Program-made: the position numbers and the translations under genes | Shown: one piece after another, positions 44,688 to 53,527 of the stretch | How positions within the stretch are numbered: position 1 is the first letter of the stretch | Layout of the letters: each line of letters starts with the position of its first letter | The notes under the pieces: model-generated | What the model saw: only the letters and a program-made list of their open reading frames with translations | What the model was told of the DNA's origin: nothing | Databases searched by the model: none | Assembly (NCBI GenBank): GCA_047518265.1 | Contig: JAKZRG010000060.1 | Span: 62,001 to 126,000, forward strand | Origin: Oceanospirillum sp047518265 | Lineage (GTDB): Bacteria > Pseudomonadota > Gammaproteobacteria > Pseudomonadales > Halomonadaceae | Length of the DNA stretch: 64,000 bases | Direction: 5' to 3'

Positions 44688-45671
44688 TTAAAAGACACAG
44701 TCATCAAAGGTGGCTTGAAGCTGCTCTGGATCAAAGCTATCCGCAGCACCGATCACCACTAACTCAGTATGTGGGGAGGTTGACCATTGATGATTTCGAT
44801 CCCACTCCTGACGGTTACCCACATGCTGAAGTACAAGGCGGGTTTCAGGCAGTTGCTGGGTATAAAAGATCCCCTTTGCCCGATAGATATGCTTGGGTAA
44901 TTGGCTGATGGCAGAGCGTAATTTATTGATGCAGACCGGTTGTTCTGAGCGCCAGCTCCAGGTTTGAAAAAGCTTGCTATGATCCTGTTCCAAAGGCTTA
45001 GAGAGATGATAGAGAGGTTGCTCCCCTTCCATGCCAACCGTGCGATTTTTGGCTGCTTGATCAAATAGAATATGCAGGGGTACATTGGCATAACTGGTTT
45101 CAATGACACGGGCAGAAGGGTAGAGCCAATCCTTGTGAATCTGAGCGACCTGTTCAGAGGTGGCACAATCGGTTTTATTGATAACAATAATATCCGCCGC
45201 ATCCAACTGAGCCATAGCAAGTTGTTTAACTTGCCCCTCAATATCATTAATAGATTCGGCATTGACCAGCGTTAAAACGGTATCGATCTGAAAGCGATCC
45301 CGCAGTTGTGGATAGCGCATGGTATTAATAATTTTACTGGGGTCAGAGACACCGCTGGTTTCAATAACAATATATTCTGGTGGGCCATCCTGTTTATCTA
45401 ATAGATTTTGTAGTTCATAAACCAGATCATTCTGGATACTGCAACAGATACAACCGTTGCTCAGGCTGATGCTATTGCCTTCCTGCTTTTCTAATAGCTG
45501 GCTATCAATATCAATGGCACCAAAATCATTCACCATAACGGTGATATTAAGGCCGTGATCACCATTAAGAATATGGTTGAGTAGCGTTGTTTTACCTGAG
45601 CCTAAAAAACCACTGATAACACAAACGGGTATAGGCTGTTGTATATTTTTATTATTCATATGAACACTCAT
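44688..45671 (-). CDS. COG0523/CobW-family GTPase, metal chaperone
   Basis: 327 residues. G-domain with GFLGSGKTT (residues 21-29), the metal-binding CICC (Cys74, Cys76, Cys77), and VINKTD (about 163-168). A CobW C-terminal domain follows at about 220-320. Members insert or deliver zinc, cobalt, iron or nickel to client enzymes using GTP. Its neighbours encode one M20 and one ureohydrolase metalloenzyme, the likely clients. The ATG at 45671 and one four codons later are both possible starts. The metal cannot be read from sequence. Confidence 0.9.
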   Translation of the reverse strand: MSVHMNNKNIQQPIPVCVISGFLGSGKTTLLNHILNGDHGLNITVMVNDFGAIDIDSQLLEKQEGNSISLSNGCICCSIQNDLVYELQNLLDKQDGPPEYIVIETSGVSDPSKIINTMRYPQLRDRFQIDTVLTLVNAESINDIEGQVKQLAMAQLDAADIIVINKTDCATSEQVAQIHKDWLYPSARVIETSYANVPLHILFDQAAKNRTVGMEGEQPLYHLSKPLEQDHSKLFQTWSWRSEQPVCINKLRSAISQLPKHIYRAKGIFYTQQLPETRLVLQHVGNRQEWDRNHQWSTSPHTELVVIGAADSFDPEQLQATFDDCVF

Positions 45672-45749
45672 TTCATACCTAAACAGAGGTATTCAGCTAT
45701 TCTCCGGTCAATAGCCAGAGAATAGGGTGATTTATTTTGCGGCTATTTA

Positions 45750-45770
45750 TTCCCACGCGGAGCGTGGGAA
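45750..45770. repeat. REP-like palindrome
   Basis: TTCCCACGC-GGA-GCGTGGGAA is a perfect 9-bp inverted repeat with a three-base loop, and an outer GCTATT/AATAGC (45742-45747, 45775-45780) extends it. The text resembles a palindrome scattered in many bacterial genomes. It lies between two genes and could also terminate the upstream gene. Confidence 0.65.
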
Positions 45771-45846
45771 CAAGAATAGCTTTTAAGTGTTACGTAGCTA
45801 AACAAAGGCTTTTGTTCTAGCGCTTATATTACTTTTATTGATATGC

Positions 45847-47586
45847 CTAAAAGTCAGGAAGCTCCTGCCATACCGCCGGGTTATCCGAATTATCCAGACA
45901 ACCCATGGCATCCCAGGCACATTGACCTTCTACTAGGGTGAGCTCAATTTTAGTTCTATGCAGATTACCCCTGATATCTATCTCAAACGGGTTCTGATCC
46001 AGTACTATCAGATCCGCTGATTTTCCGGCTTCGATAGACCCGGCAGTATCTTCCAATCCCATAGAGTAAGCGCCGTTTAAGGTCATGATGCGGATCGCTT
46101 CTTCTAAGCTCACCGGCTTACCGTGGAAGAGATCACCAGAACCGCTCATTGGGTTTTGCCGTGTAATCATTGCCTCAAAACCCACCCATGGATTGATATG
46201 AGAAACCGGCCAATCCGTCCCCATTACAGCGATGCCTCCGGCATCTAAAACCCCTTTAAAGTTGTACATTCTGGGCCAGCGTTCTTCGCCAACATTTTGT
46301 CGAGCATCGGCAAAGGGTGATGGATACCAACCCACGGGGGAGAATTCGGCGGTCACATTCAGCTCAGCAAAACGAGGCAGATTTTCATCCAATAGATTGG
46401 TTGAGTGAGCACACTGATGTCTAACGCCTTGACTGCCATTACGACGACGAGCTTCCGCCACCGCATCCAAAAACAGATCAGATGCACCATCCCCCGTACA
46501 ATGAGCTATCACCCGAATGCCTTTACGATCCATATCCGTCACCATATCCGTGATATGTTCCGGTGTGAGATTAAGGCCACCTCGCCAGCGCTTTTCACCG
46601 GGCCAAGGTGTTGAAAGATAAGAAGAACGGGATTCATGGGTACCATCAAAATGAAACTTTACCGCATTGGCATTCAGACGATTACTGCGATAATAATGAC
46701 GCTCACCGGCAATTAACTCCCAGCGGCGTTTTACTGGGAAGATATCATCCTGCCAGCTAATAGCCGCTTCCACTCGGGCGGTCATCAAGCCCGCATCATC
46801 CACCGCTTTTAGAGCGTTAAGACGATGTTCACAAACATGCACATATTTAGTACCAACCACGCCTCGACCTGCTTGATAGTTAAGGCCATCACGATAAGCG
46901 CGCTCCAAAGCATGAGCCGGAGTGGGCGGCATGGCGTGGTAAACCAGAGAGTAGGCTCCATCCACCAGAATACCGGTTGGCTCGCCGGTTAAGGGATCTC
47001 GTTCGATATAACCGTTGCCGGGGTCTGGTGTGTTTGCGTTAATACCTGCCAGTTCCAGCGCTTTACTATTAAGCAACATGCAACCCCAGGAGCGATCATG
47101 AATGGCTACAGGCGTATCCGGTATAAAGCTATCTAACCAATATCGATCGGGAACGATACCCGCTTGTTTAAAGGTATAACGCACAAAGGATTGGCCATAT
47201 ATCCAGCTGTTTTCAGGGTGCTGTTCGCCATAATCCAGAATGGCTTGCTTCACCTGATCCGGTGATGGATCTTCTAAACCCACATCTAAATACCCGGCAT
47301 AACCCGGCGCTAAGGCAAGATCAGGATGAGTATGCATATCGTAAATTCCGGGCATAACAAAACGCCCTTGCAGATCAATTACCTGAGTGCTGTCACTGAC
47401 CAATGCCTTAAGATCTTCCTGACGACCTACTTCGAAAAAGCGCCCATCCTTAATAGCAACAGTATCGACCCATGGCTGGTCTGGATTAACGGTATAGATA
47501 CGACCGTTTGTTAATAAAAGATCAATACCACTGTCATTACCAAATGCAGCGCAATTGGATGAGCTAAAATTTTGTATATTTTTCAT
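45847..47586 (-). CDS. YtcJ-like metal-dependent amidohydrolase
   Basis: About 579 residues from the ATG at 47586, which has GAGGA seven bases before it. The amidohydrolase opening IDLLLTNGRIYTVNPDQPWVDTVAI leads to MPGIYDMHTHPDLAL, the metal-binding HxH. Later come GTKYVHVCEH, IRVIAHCTGDGASDLF and MGTDWPVSHINPW, with further ligands. It ends in the usual beta-sandwich SIEAGKSADLIVLDQNPFEID. YtcJ-type proteins cleave varied amides; the substrate is unknown. It sits between gbuA and the GTPase gene and probably belongs to the same catabolic unit. Confidence 0.83.
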   Translation of the reverse strand: MKNIQNFSSSNCAAFGNDSGIDLLLTNGRIYTVNPDQPWVDTVAIKDGRFFEVGRQEDLKALVSDSTQVIDLQGRFVMPGIYDMHTHPDLALAPGYAGYLDVGLEDPSPDQVKQAILDYGEQHPENSWIYGQSFVRYTFKQAGIVPDRYWLDSFIPDTPVAIHDRSWGCMLLNSKALELAGINANTPDPGNGYIERDPLTGEPTGILVDGAYSLVYHAMPPTPAHALERAYRDGLNYQAGRGVVGTKYVHVCEHRLNALKAVDDAGLMTARVEAAISWQDDIFPVKRRWELIAGERHYYRSNRLNANAVKFHFDGTHESRSSYLSTPWPGEKRWRGGLNLTPEHITDMVTDMDRKGIRVIAHCTGDGASDLFLDAVAEARRRNGSQGVRHQCAHSTNLLDENLPRFAELNVTAEFSPVGWYPSPFADARQNVGEERWPRMYNFKGVLDAGGIAVMGTDWPVSHINPWVGFEAMITRQNPMSGSGDLFHGKPVSLEEAIRIMTLNGAYSMGLEDTAGSIEAGKSADLIVLDQNPFEIDIRGNLHRTKIELTLVEGQCAWDAMGCLDNSDNPAVWQELPDF

Positions 47587-47869
47587 CAATAAGTCCTCAA
47601 TAAAAGGGACGCTTAAACAGGTGGGAATGGATAAATTAGTATAAAAACCTGAAAAAAGCGTCACTTCACCTAAGAGCTGCATCACTGTTTCAAATACGAA
47701 AAAGGGCAACAATGTAATTTTATTAAAATAAAAGAGACAGCTAACCTATTCGCAATAGAGTAAACTTAAATGCGATTAAATTAATTCAATGTCACCTAGG
47801 TAGTTAAAATAAATAAAAGCCAAGATCTATTAGTAACAAATAAAACCCAATAAGTTATTTGATCTATTA

Positions 47870-48823
47870 CTATTTATACTTTACAGCGGGTAGTACACAT
47901 AACATCTCATATAGCAGATTAGCGCCCAGTAAGGAGGTATTACCCGAAGTATCATAAGGTGGCGAAACCTCTACCAGATCTCCACCAATCACATTCATAC
48001 CACGACAACCCCGAATGACTTCCAAAGCTTGTGGCACAGTCAGACCTGCAATTTCAGCGGTGCCTGTACCAGGAGCATAAGCAGGATCAATGCCGTCAAT
48101 ATCAAAGGTGATATAAACCGGGCCATCACCGACCTTTTCCCGAACTTCAGCCATCAATCCTACCAGAGATTTATTCCAGCACTCTTCTGCCTGAACCACT
48201 CGAAAGCCTTGCTCTCTTGACCAGTCAAACTCATCAGAGGAGTAGCCCGTACCTCTTAAACCAATTTGGGTAACCCGATTACCATCCAGCAAGCCTTCTT
48301 CCATTGCTCGACGAAAGGGCGTGCCATGGGCGTACTTTTCACCAAACATATGGTCATTAATATCGGCATGGGCGTCCACGTGAACCAAGCCGATAGGGCC
48401 ATGTTTTTTAGCCAGAGCCCGCAAAATTGGTAAGGTAATGGTGTGATCACCACCTAGAGTCAGTGGCGTACAACCCTGACCGGAGATTTCATCGTAAGCT
48501 TGCTCAATAATGCTCAGGCTTTTCTCCAGATTAAAGGTATTGATCGCCACATCACCGATATCCGCTACCTGAATACTTTCAAAAGGCGCCGCTCCTGTTG
48601 CCACATTAAAAGGACGCAACATTCTGGATTCATCCCGAATCTGACGAGGCGCTAAACGGGCACCGGGACGATTCGATGTGCCTATATCCAACGGCACACC
48701 AACAAAACAAGCATCCAAGCCTTCTGCTGTTTCTTGAGCAGGTAAGCGCAACATTGTGGCTGGCCCACCAAAACGGGGCATCTCGTTGCCCCCTAAGGGT
48801 TGATTAAACGTATTCTCAGACAT
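47870..48823 (-). CDS. gbuA: Guanidinobutyrase/agmatinase-type ureohydrolase
   Basis: 317 residues. Manganese-type ureohydrolase. The opening QPLGGNEMPRFGGPATMLRLP is that of the GbuA/GpuA branch, in which P. aeruginosa GbuA splits 4-guanidinobutyrate into GABA and urea. Metal ligands are complete: GGDHT (His127), HVDAHAD (Asp150, His152, Asp154), FDIDGIDP (Asp241, Asp243). Agmatinase activity is the main alternative. It follows the TRAP transporter genes. With the AruI-like and aldehyde dehydrogenase genes across the LysR gene it completes a 2-ketoarginine-to-GABA route. Confidence 0.85.
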   Translation of the reverse strand: MSENTFNQPLGGNEMPRFGGPATMLRLPAQETAEGLDACFVGVPLDIGTSNRPGARLAPRQIRDESRMLRPFNVATGAAPFESIQVADIGDVAINTFNLEKSLSIIEQAYDEISGQGCTPLTLGGDHTITLPILRALAKKHGPIGLVHVDAHADINDHMFGEKYAHGTPFRRAMEEGLLDGNRVTQIGLRGTGYSSDEFDWSREQGFRVVQAEECWNKSLVGLMAEVREKVGDGPVYITFDIDGIDPAYAPGTGTAEIAGLTVPQALEVIRGCRGMNVIGGDLVEVSPPYDTSGNTSLLGANLLYEMLCVLPAVKYK

Positions 48824-48927
48824 ACCAACTCTCTCGCTATTCTGTTATTCCGACCCTTAGGCCGGAACATCAATAATGATTTAACAACGTCTCTAAAAGA
48901 TTTACCCAAGCCATAATCTTTCGGATA

Positions 48928-50253
48928 TCAGTAACCAAAAATTAGATTAGGTAGCCACAAAGCAATCTCAGGGAACATAAAGACAATAGCCAGCCCCATA
49001 ATCTGCAGTGCCACAAAAGGCAGAGCCGATTGATAGATATCCATAATAGTGATGGATGGCGGTGCCACTGATCGCATATAGAACAAGTTAAAACCAAAGG
49101 GCGGTGATAGATAGGCAGACTGCATACTCAGAATAAAGAGTACGGCAAACCATGTGGTGTCGTAGCCAAGCTCTCTGACGATCGGTACAAACAACGGAAT
49201 CGTGATAAACATAATGGCAAAGTCATCAAGGAACATGCCCATGACAAAAAAGCACAACACCATCGATAGTATGACCAGCGTCGGCGACAAACTAGAGTCT
49301 TCGATAAACTCAGACACCAACATGCCCGCCCCAAGTCCGGTATAAATCTTACTGAAGAAGACAGCTACTAGAGCAATCCACATCAACATCCCCATCAAAC
49401 GAGTGGTTGATAGCAGAACATCGTTCATCATCTCCCTATTAACCCGACCATGGAGTGCTGCAATTAACAGAGCGCCACCGGCACCAATCGCAGAGGCTTC
49501 CGAAGGCGTGGTAATCCCCATTATGATGCAACCTAATACGGTGACAATCAGCAGTCCCGGCATCATCAAGTGTTTTAATGAACGCAGCTTTTCAGACAGG
49601 TCACCTCGCTCTTCTGCCGCAATGGCAGGACCCAGAGCAGGATTAATCCGACAGCGAATCAAGACATAAGCGATATAGATCACGGCAAGCATCAGGCCCG
49701 GCATCATACCTGCGGCAAACAGCTTGCCCACTGACTCACGGGCAAGAAAAGCGTAAACGATCATCAGAATGCTGGGAGGAATCAAAAAGCCCAAAGCACC
49801 ACCGGCCATAATGGTTCCGGTTACCAGCTTTTTATCGTAACCCCGCTTTAACATGGCAGGCAGCGCAATAATGCCCAAACTTACCGTTGCAGCACCGGAC
49901 ACCCCGGCCATTGCTGCGATCAAGGCACAAATCACCACAGTGCCGATACCCAAACCACCGGGAATACCACCCAGTAGTTTTTGTATCATGGTAAATAGGT
50001 CATCCGTGATACCAGAGCGTTGTAATACCAGGCCCATAAAAATAAATAAGGGCAAAGATACCAACAGGAAATTATCCATGGCACTAAACGCAGAGTTAAC
50101 CAGCAGCTCAAGACCGGCTGGGCCCCACATAAAATAAGCTGAGCCCGCACCTGAAATCAGTAGCGCCCAAGCCAGGGGCGTGCCTATCAGCATAAAAAAC
50201 AGCATAGAGGCAAACATGATGAGCGTGACGGTCATCGGATCTAGGAAATCCAT
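48928..50253 (-). CDS. dctM: TRAP transporter large membrane subunit (DctM)
   Basis: 441 residues, about twelve hydrophobic segments. TRAP large subunits carry out sodium-driven import with a periplasmic binding protein. Motifs include LLVSLPLFIFMGLVLQRSGI, MAGVSGAATVSLGIIALPAML and AGGALGFLIPPSILMIVYA. Starts 50 bases after dctQ. The substrate is not predictable from this subunit. Confidence 0.92.
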   Translation of the reverse strand: MDFLDPMTVTLIMFASMLFFMLIGTPLAWALLISGAGSAYFMWGPAGLELLVNSAFSAMDNFLLVSLPLFIFMGLVLQRSGITDDLFTMIQKLLGGIPGGLGIGTVVICALIAAMAGVSGAATVSLGIIALPAMLKRGYDKKLVTGTIMAGGALGFLIPPSILMIVYAFLARESVGKLFAAGMMPGLMLAVIYIAYVLIRCRINPALGPAIAAEERGDLSEKLRSLKHLMMPGLLIVTVLGCIIMGITTPSEASAIGAGGALLIAALHGRVNREMMNDVLLSTTRLMGMLMWIALVAVFFSKIYTGLGAGMLVSEFIEDSSLSPTLVILSMVLCFFVMGMFLDDFAIMFITIPLFVPIVRELGYDTTWFAVLFILSMQSAYLSPPFGFNLFYMRSVAPPSITIMDIYQSALPFVALQIMGLAIVFMFPEIALWLPNLIFGY

Positions 50254-50303
50254 TCATGACTCCTAATAAAAATTATAATTTTGGAGGAAGAACATGGAGA
50301 CAA

Positions 50304-50849
50304 TTAACCGTCAGATTCAGGTTCAGCTCGATTCTTACGTGGATCATCAATTTCAATGCCTAATAGCTGAACGACACTACGAACCAGTTCAGCAAAAAGC
50401 TGCAAGATAAGAAGCCCAACTGCAAGGGGAACAGTGGCCTTAAAAGGGTAGAGCGGTGGTTGCCAGGTACTCTTGGCAGAGAACTCCTTGCTCTCCCAGG
50501 ATGAGATGGCAAAGTCCAGCGATAGCTTAAAGAAAACTATCATACAGATAATGGTTAGTATCAAACCAAAGGTATCTAAAAGGCCTTTAACTCTGGGGCC
50601 CAAGCGACTGTAGATCACATCACTGCGTACATGGGCCTGCTCTTTTAAGGTGTAAGCACCCGCTAAAATACAGAAGGAACCGTATAGCATAGTGCTACTT
50701 TCATGTGCCCACTCTGTTGGAGAGCCCAGTAAATATCTGGACGCGATCTCAAAGAGCAACACCCCTAACATCACCAGCGTTAGCCAGCGGACAGTCCGCC
50801 CGACAAAGTCGGACAGGCCATCCTGGAATGCTAAATATTTAGCAATCAT
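50304..50849 (-). CDS. dctQ: TRAP transporter small membrane subunit (DctQ)
   Basis: 181 residues with four predicted helices (about 20-38, 55-72, 88-108, 135-155). It has the DctQ-type EIASRYLLGSPTEWAHES near residues 35-52. It begins two bases after the dctP stop. Scaffold for the binding protein and large subunit. The last 20 residues are hydrophilic. Confidence 0.9.
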   Translation of the reverse strand: MIAKYLAFQDGLSDFVGRTVRWLTLVMLGVLLFEIASRYLLGSPTEWAHESSTMLYGSFCILAGAYTLKEQAHVRSDVIYSRLGPRVKGLLDTFGLILTIICMIVFFKLSLDFAISSWESKEFSAKSTWQPPLYPFKATVPLAVGLLILQLFAELVRSVVQLLGIEIDDPRKNRAEPESDG

Positions 50850-50851
50850 GA

Positions 50852-51871
50852 TTACAGACGTCCCAGCTTCTTAGCGTTATCACGAAGTATGGCAACTGCT
50901 TTAGCATTTCGCTCAGAGCGTCCTTCTTCCTCATCCCATACGGTTTGTGCGGCTGTGGTAATACGGGCAGAATCTTCTTTAGACAGGGAGTTCACTACAA
51001 AGACATTTTTCTGAAGAATATCCGCATCACTACCCGTGAAAACCTCATGGGCATCATCAGCCATCTGATTTACCGCACGGGTCAGCACCTCTTTATGTTT
51101 ATCAGATAAGCTGTTCCACTTTTTCTGATTCATCATGTAAGTTTCTGTCCAACCCGGAGTCAGCATATTCAGCGTGGTGTAATGCTTGGCTGTTTCATTC
51201 AGTTTCAAAGAAACATAATCGTAAGGACCACCATAGATCAGACCGTTAATAACGCCTGTGCTCATACCCACATAAAGCTCTTGGGATGGCAGAAATACAG
51301 AGGAAATTCCCAGCTCTTTAAGCACTTTGGCTGCCTGAGGAGAGGCCCTTAGTTTCATCTCTTTCAAATCATCGAGATTATTCACCGGCTCTTTGGTCAA
51401 CAGATCATAACGACCACCAAAACCCGTGGTCAGGTATTGCACACCTTTTTCAGCATAAGCTTCACTGAGCAGATTGGAGAAGCCTTGGTTAAAGAAGATA
51501 TCTTTTGCTTCATCAACTGTTGACCAAGCGCCTGGCAGGCCCGATTCAATATTTACAATATCCATCTGACCAGACCAATAAGCGCCTACACCATGGGCCA
51601 TATCAATGACGCCCTTGGATACGCTACTGACCATCTGATCATTACTGACCAGATCTCCCCCGCGATATAGCATGATGCGTAGAGAACCATCGCTCCATTG
51701 TTTGACATTCTTTACAAATTTCTTGGTGACTGAATCCATCTCAGTACCAAAATAGGTCTGAAAACGTAAACGCACTTTATCCTCAGCAATGGCTTGAGAC
51801 TGAATAAAGGCTGAACAAACCAGAGCAGCACACGTGCCCATTGCTCCCCGGATAAATTTACGACGGTTCAT
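50852..51871 (-). CDS. dctP: TRAP transporter substrate-binding protein (DctP), possible Tat export
   Basis: About 339 residues from the ATG at 51871, which has AAGGAG seven bases before it. The N-terminus MNRRKFIRGAMGTCAALVC has a twin-arginine pattern followed by a hydrophobic stretch, and cleavage near SQAIAE is likely. The mature protein is DctP-type (VRLRFQTYFGTEMDSVTKKFVKNV, LKLRASPQAAKVLKELGIS, FLPSQELYVGMSTGVINGL). Conserved Arg in KLRASP suggests a carboxylate ligand, as in most DctP proteins. This fits a guanidino carboxylic acid but does not prove it. Confidence 0.88.
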   Translation of the reverse strand: MNRRKFIRGAMGTCAALVCSAFIQSQAIAEDKVRLRFQTYFGTEMDSVTKKFVKNVKQWSDGSLRIMLYRGGDLVSNDQMVSSVSKGVIDMAHGVGAYWSGQMDIVNIESGLPGAWSTVDEAKDIFFNQGFSNLLSEAYAEKGVQYLTTGFGGRYDLLTKEPVNNLDDLKEMKLRASPQAAKVLKELGISSVFLPSQELYVGMSTGVINGLIYGGPYDYVSLKLNETAKHYTTLNMLTPGWTETYMMNQKKWNSLSDKHKEVLTRAVNQMADDAHEVFTGSDADILQKNVFVVNSLSKEDSARITTAAQTVWDEEEGRSERNAKAVAILRDNAKKLGRL

Positions 51872-52292
51872 AGTTGACTCCTTAGTAATTATTATTGCGG
51901 CCAGTGACCTATTTGCTCTGTTGCAAACGTGGATATTGATGACAGATCCAACAGGGAAATTGCTAAACAAAACATGCACCCACTCTACGAGAGGATTTGC
52001 TCACTGAATAGCATATAGTTTTCATAAGGTCATTCCATTTAGTCATGAAGTTTTGAAAAATATCTTCCCTTAAAATTTATTGCTTTAGCGACAGTTTTTA
52101 ACGTTTACTTAAAAGATAGCTTTCCGGGGAAATGATAGAGAGAAACTAACAGGGCTCTATCAACAATGGCGTAAGCCTTTAAACCGTAAGGCCTTAAATC
52201 ACAAGCCTTTAAATCACAAGTCTTTAAATCAATAGGAAAACCTCTTATTCTTAAACGGTTATTCACAAACGTAATGAACTGAAGGTTCCCTA
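51872..52292. promoter_or_regulatory. Divergent region between dctP and the second LysR gene
   Basis: About 420 bases. It contains four 15-bp tandem repeats (52173-52232). LysR T-N11-A type sites may lie within, for example in the repeats' TTTAAA cores, but no single operator stands out. Confidence 0.5.
52173..52232. repeat. Four 15-bp tandem repeats upstream of a LysR gene
   Basis: Units AAGCCTTTAAACCGT (52173), AAGGCCTTAAATCAC (52188), AAGCCTTTAAATCAC (52203) and AAGTCTTTAAATCAA (52218). Contiguous, no spacers. They end 60 bases before the LysR start. Confidence 0.9.
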
Positions 52293-53177
52293 ATGCGTCG
52301 GCATATTCCATCCACTACCGCTTTACGATGTTTTGAATCTGCCGCCAAGCATGAGAGTTTCACTCAAGCTGCCGAGGAGTTGTGCCTAACTCAAAGCGCG
52401 GTCAGTCGCCAGATTAAAAAACTTGAAGATATGCTGGGCTGCACCTTATTTGAGCGGGTGAAACAACGGCTCTATTTAACGGATGCGGGCAAGGAGTATG
52501 AGCAGAAAATCAGTCCTATCCTTGAACAGCTTGAAGCGGCGACCACCAGTATTAGGAAGAAAATCAAAGGGCGTTTAAGAATCGGCATCGAAGATTCGTT
52601 AATGACCCATTGGATGATTCCAAAACTCAATGACCTTCAGCAGCAGTTTCCCGATATAGAAACGGAATTTATCAGTAATTTACATATGCTTTATGATCTG
52701 CATGAAGGCTTTGATATCGGTATCCTAATGGGGGATGGTCAATGGTCTGATCTCAAAGCTCAATATCTGATGCCAGAATATTTAGTAGCTATATGTACTC
52801 CCGAGTTATTGGAAAAATATGGTCCAGTGACCAATATGAGGGATGTATTGAATTATCCATTTCTCCATCACACCGCGACGTCCTCCGGCACTGTGATGTG
52901 GTTGACCGAAGCCGGTATGACAGAGCAGGAAATACAGGCTGTATCCGGCCCTCGATTTGGTAACTTCAAACTACTCGTTAAAGCGGCAAAAGAAGGCTTA
53001 GGTCTCACCATTGCACCAAAATACTTGGTACAGGGTTCAATCCGTAGGAATGAACTGGTCACACCTTTTCCAGAGCCTATGACTTGTAGTGAAAGCTACT
53101 TTGTTGTCACCCCCAAAAGCATGGTGCATAACCACAGGGTTGAAGCCTTTTCGGAATGGCTACTCAGCTGGAAATAA
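52293..53177 (+). CDS. LysR-family regulator, GcvA type
   Basis: 294 residues. The N-terminal helix-turn-helix reads HESFTQAAEELCLTQSAVSRQIKKLE with the RRHIPSTTALRCFESAAKH opening typical of the GcvA group. The C-terminal sensing domain is complete. It is divergent from dctP and directly upstream of the AruI-like gene, so it probably controls both arms of the guanidino locus. In P. aeruginosa gbuA is controlled by a LysR protein, GbuR. The ligand is unknown. Confidence 0.88.
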   Translation: MRRHIPSTTALRCFESAAKHESFTQAAEELCLTQSAVSRQIKKLEDMLGCTLFERVKQRLYLTDAGKEYEQKISPILEQLEAATTSIRKKIKGRLRIGIEDSLMTHWMIPKLNDLQQQFPDIETEFISNLHMLYDLHEGFDIGILMGDGQWSDLKAQYLMPEYLVAICTPELLEKYGPVTNMRDVLNYPFLHHTATSSGTVMWLTEAGMTEQEIQAVSGPRFGNFKLLVKAAKEGLGLTIAPKYLVQGSIRRNELVTPFPEPMTCSESYFVVTPKSMVHNHRVEAFSEWLLSWK

Positions 53178-53527
53178 CCACATCCTTGCTCTTACTCTGT
53201 CATTCTTCTGTTCGCTTAGGATTATTTCTTTCACTCGGCATTGTTCTTTTAGTCCGTAGTTATTCCCTTATCTCTCCATCTCTAGTTCTCCATCGCTTCT
53301 TTAAATAGCCCCTTTCAACAGTCTCCTTTCAAGAGCGCCACTTTCCAGTTCCCTCCTTTCAATAGCCCTAGAACACAGGTCTATATTCCTATCAGCAAGA
53401 TCGACTTCAAAACAGTTAATGACTTTTTGGCATCAAGTTGCCATAAAAAGTCGTTTTTTAAACCATGGAAAGTTACCTACTGTGCTCCTGATAGAAAAAC
53501 AAGCCAACGTTTAAGGAACTCTCAGTT
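53178..53527. promoter_or_regulatory. Pyrimidine-rich gap before the AruI-like gene
   Basis: 350 bases with strong C and T bias on the plus strand from about 53186 to 53360. It includes an imperfect repeat with units AGCCCCTTTCAACAGT (53307), CTCCTTTCAAGAGCGC (53323), CACTTTCCAGTTC (53339) and CCTCCTTTCAATAGCC (53352). No gene is visible. The aruI promoter should lie near 53410-53500. Confidence 0.5.
53307..53367. repeat. Imperfect CCTTTCAA tandem repeat
   Basis: Four units of 13-16 bases sharing a CTTTCAA/CTTTCCA core, positions 53307, 53323, 53339 and 53352. Confidence 0.6.

Noticed and set aside
52173..52232. CRISPR array
   Set aside because: The repeats are contiguous with no spacers; the same holds at 63243-63306.
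52105..52311. 68-codon minus-strand ORF with LKxCDLK-like repeats
   Set aside because: It is produced by the 15-bp tandem repeat, whose length is a multiple of three, and has no ribosome site or known similarity.
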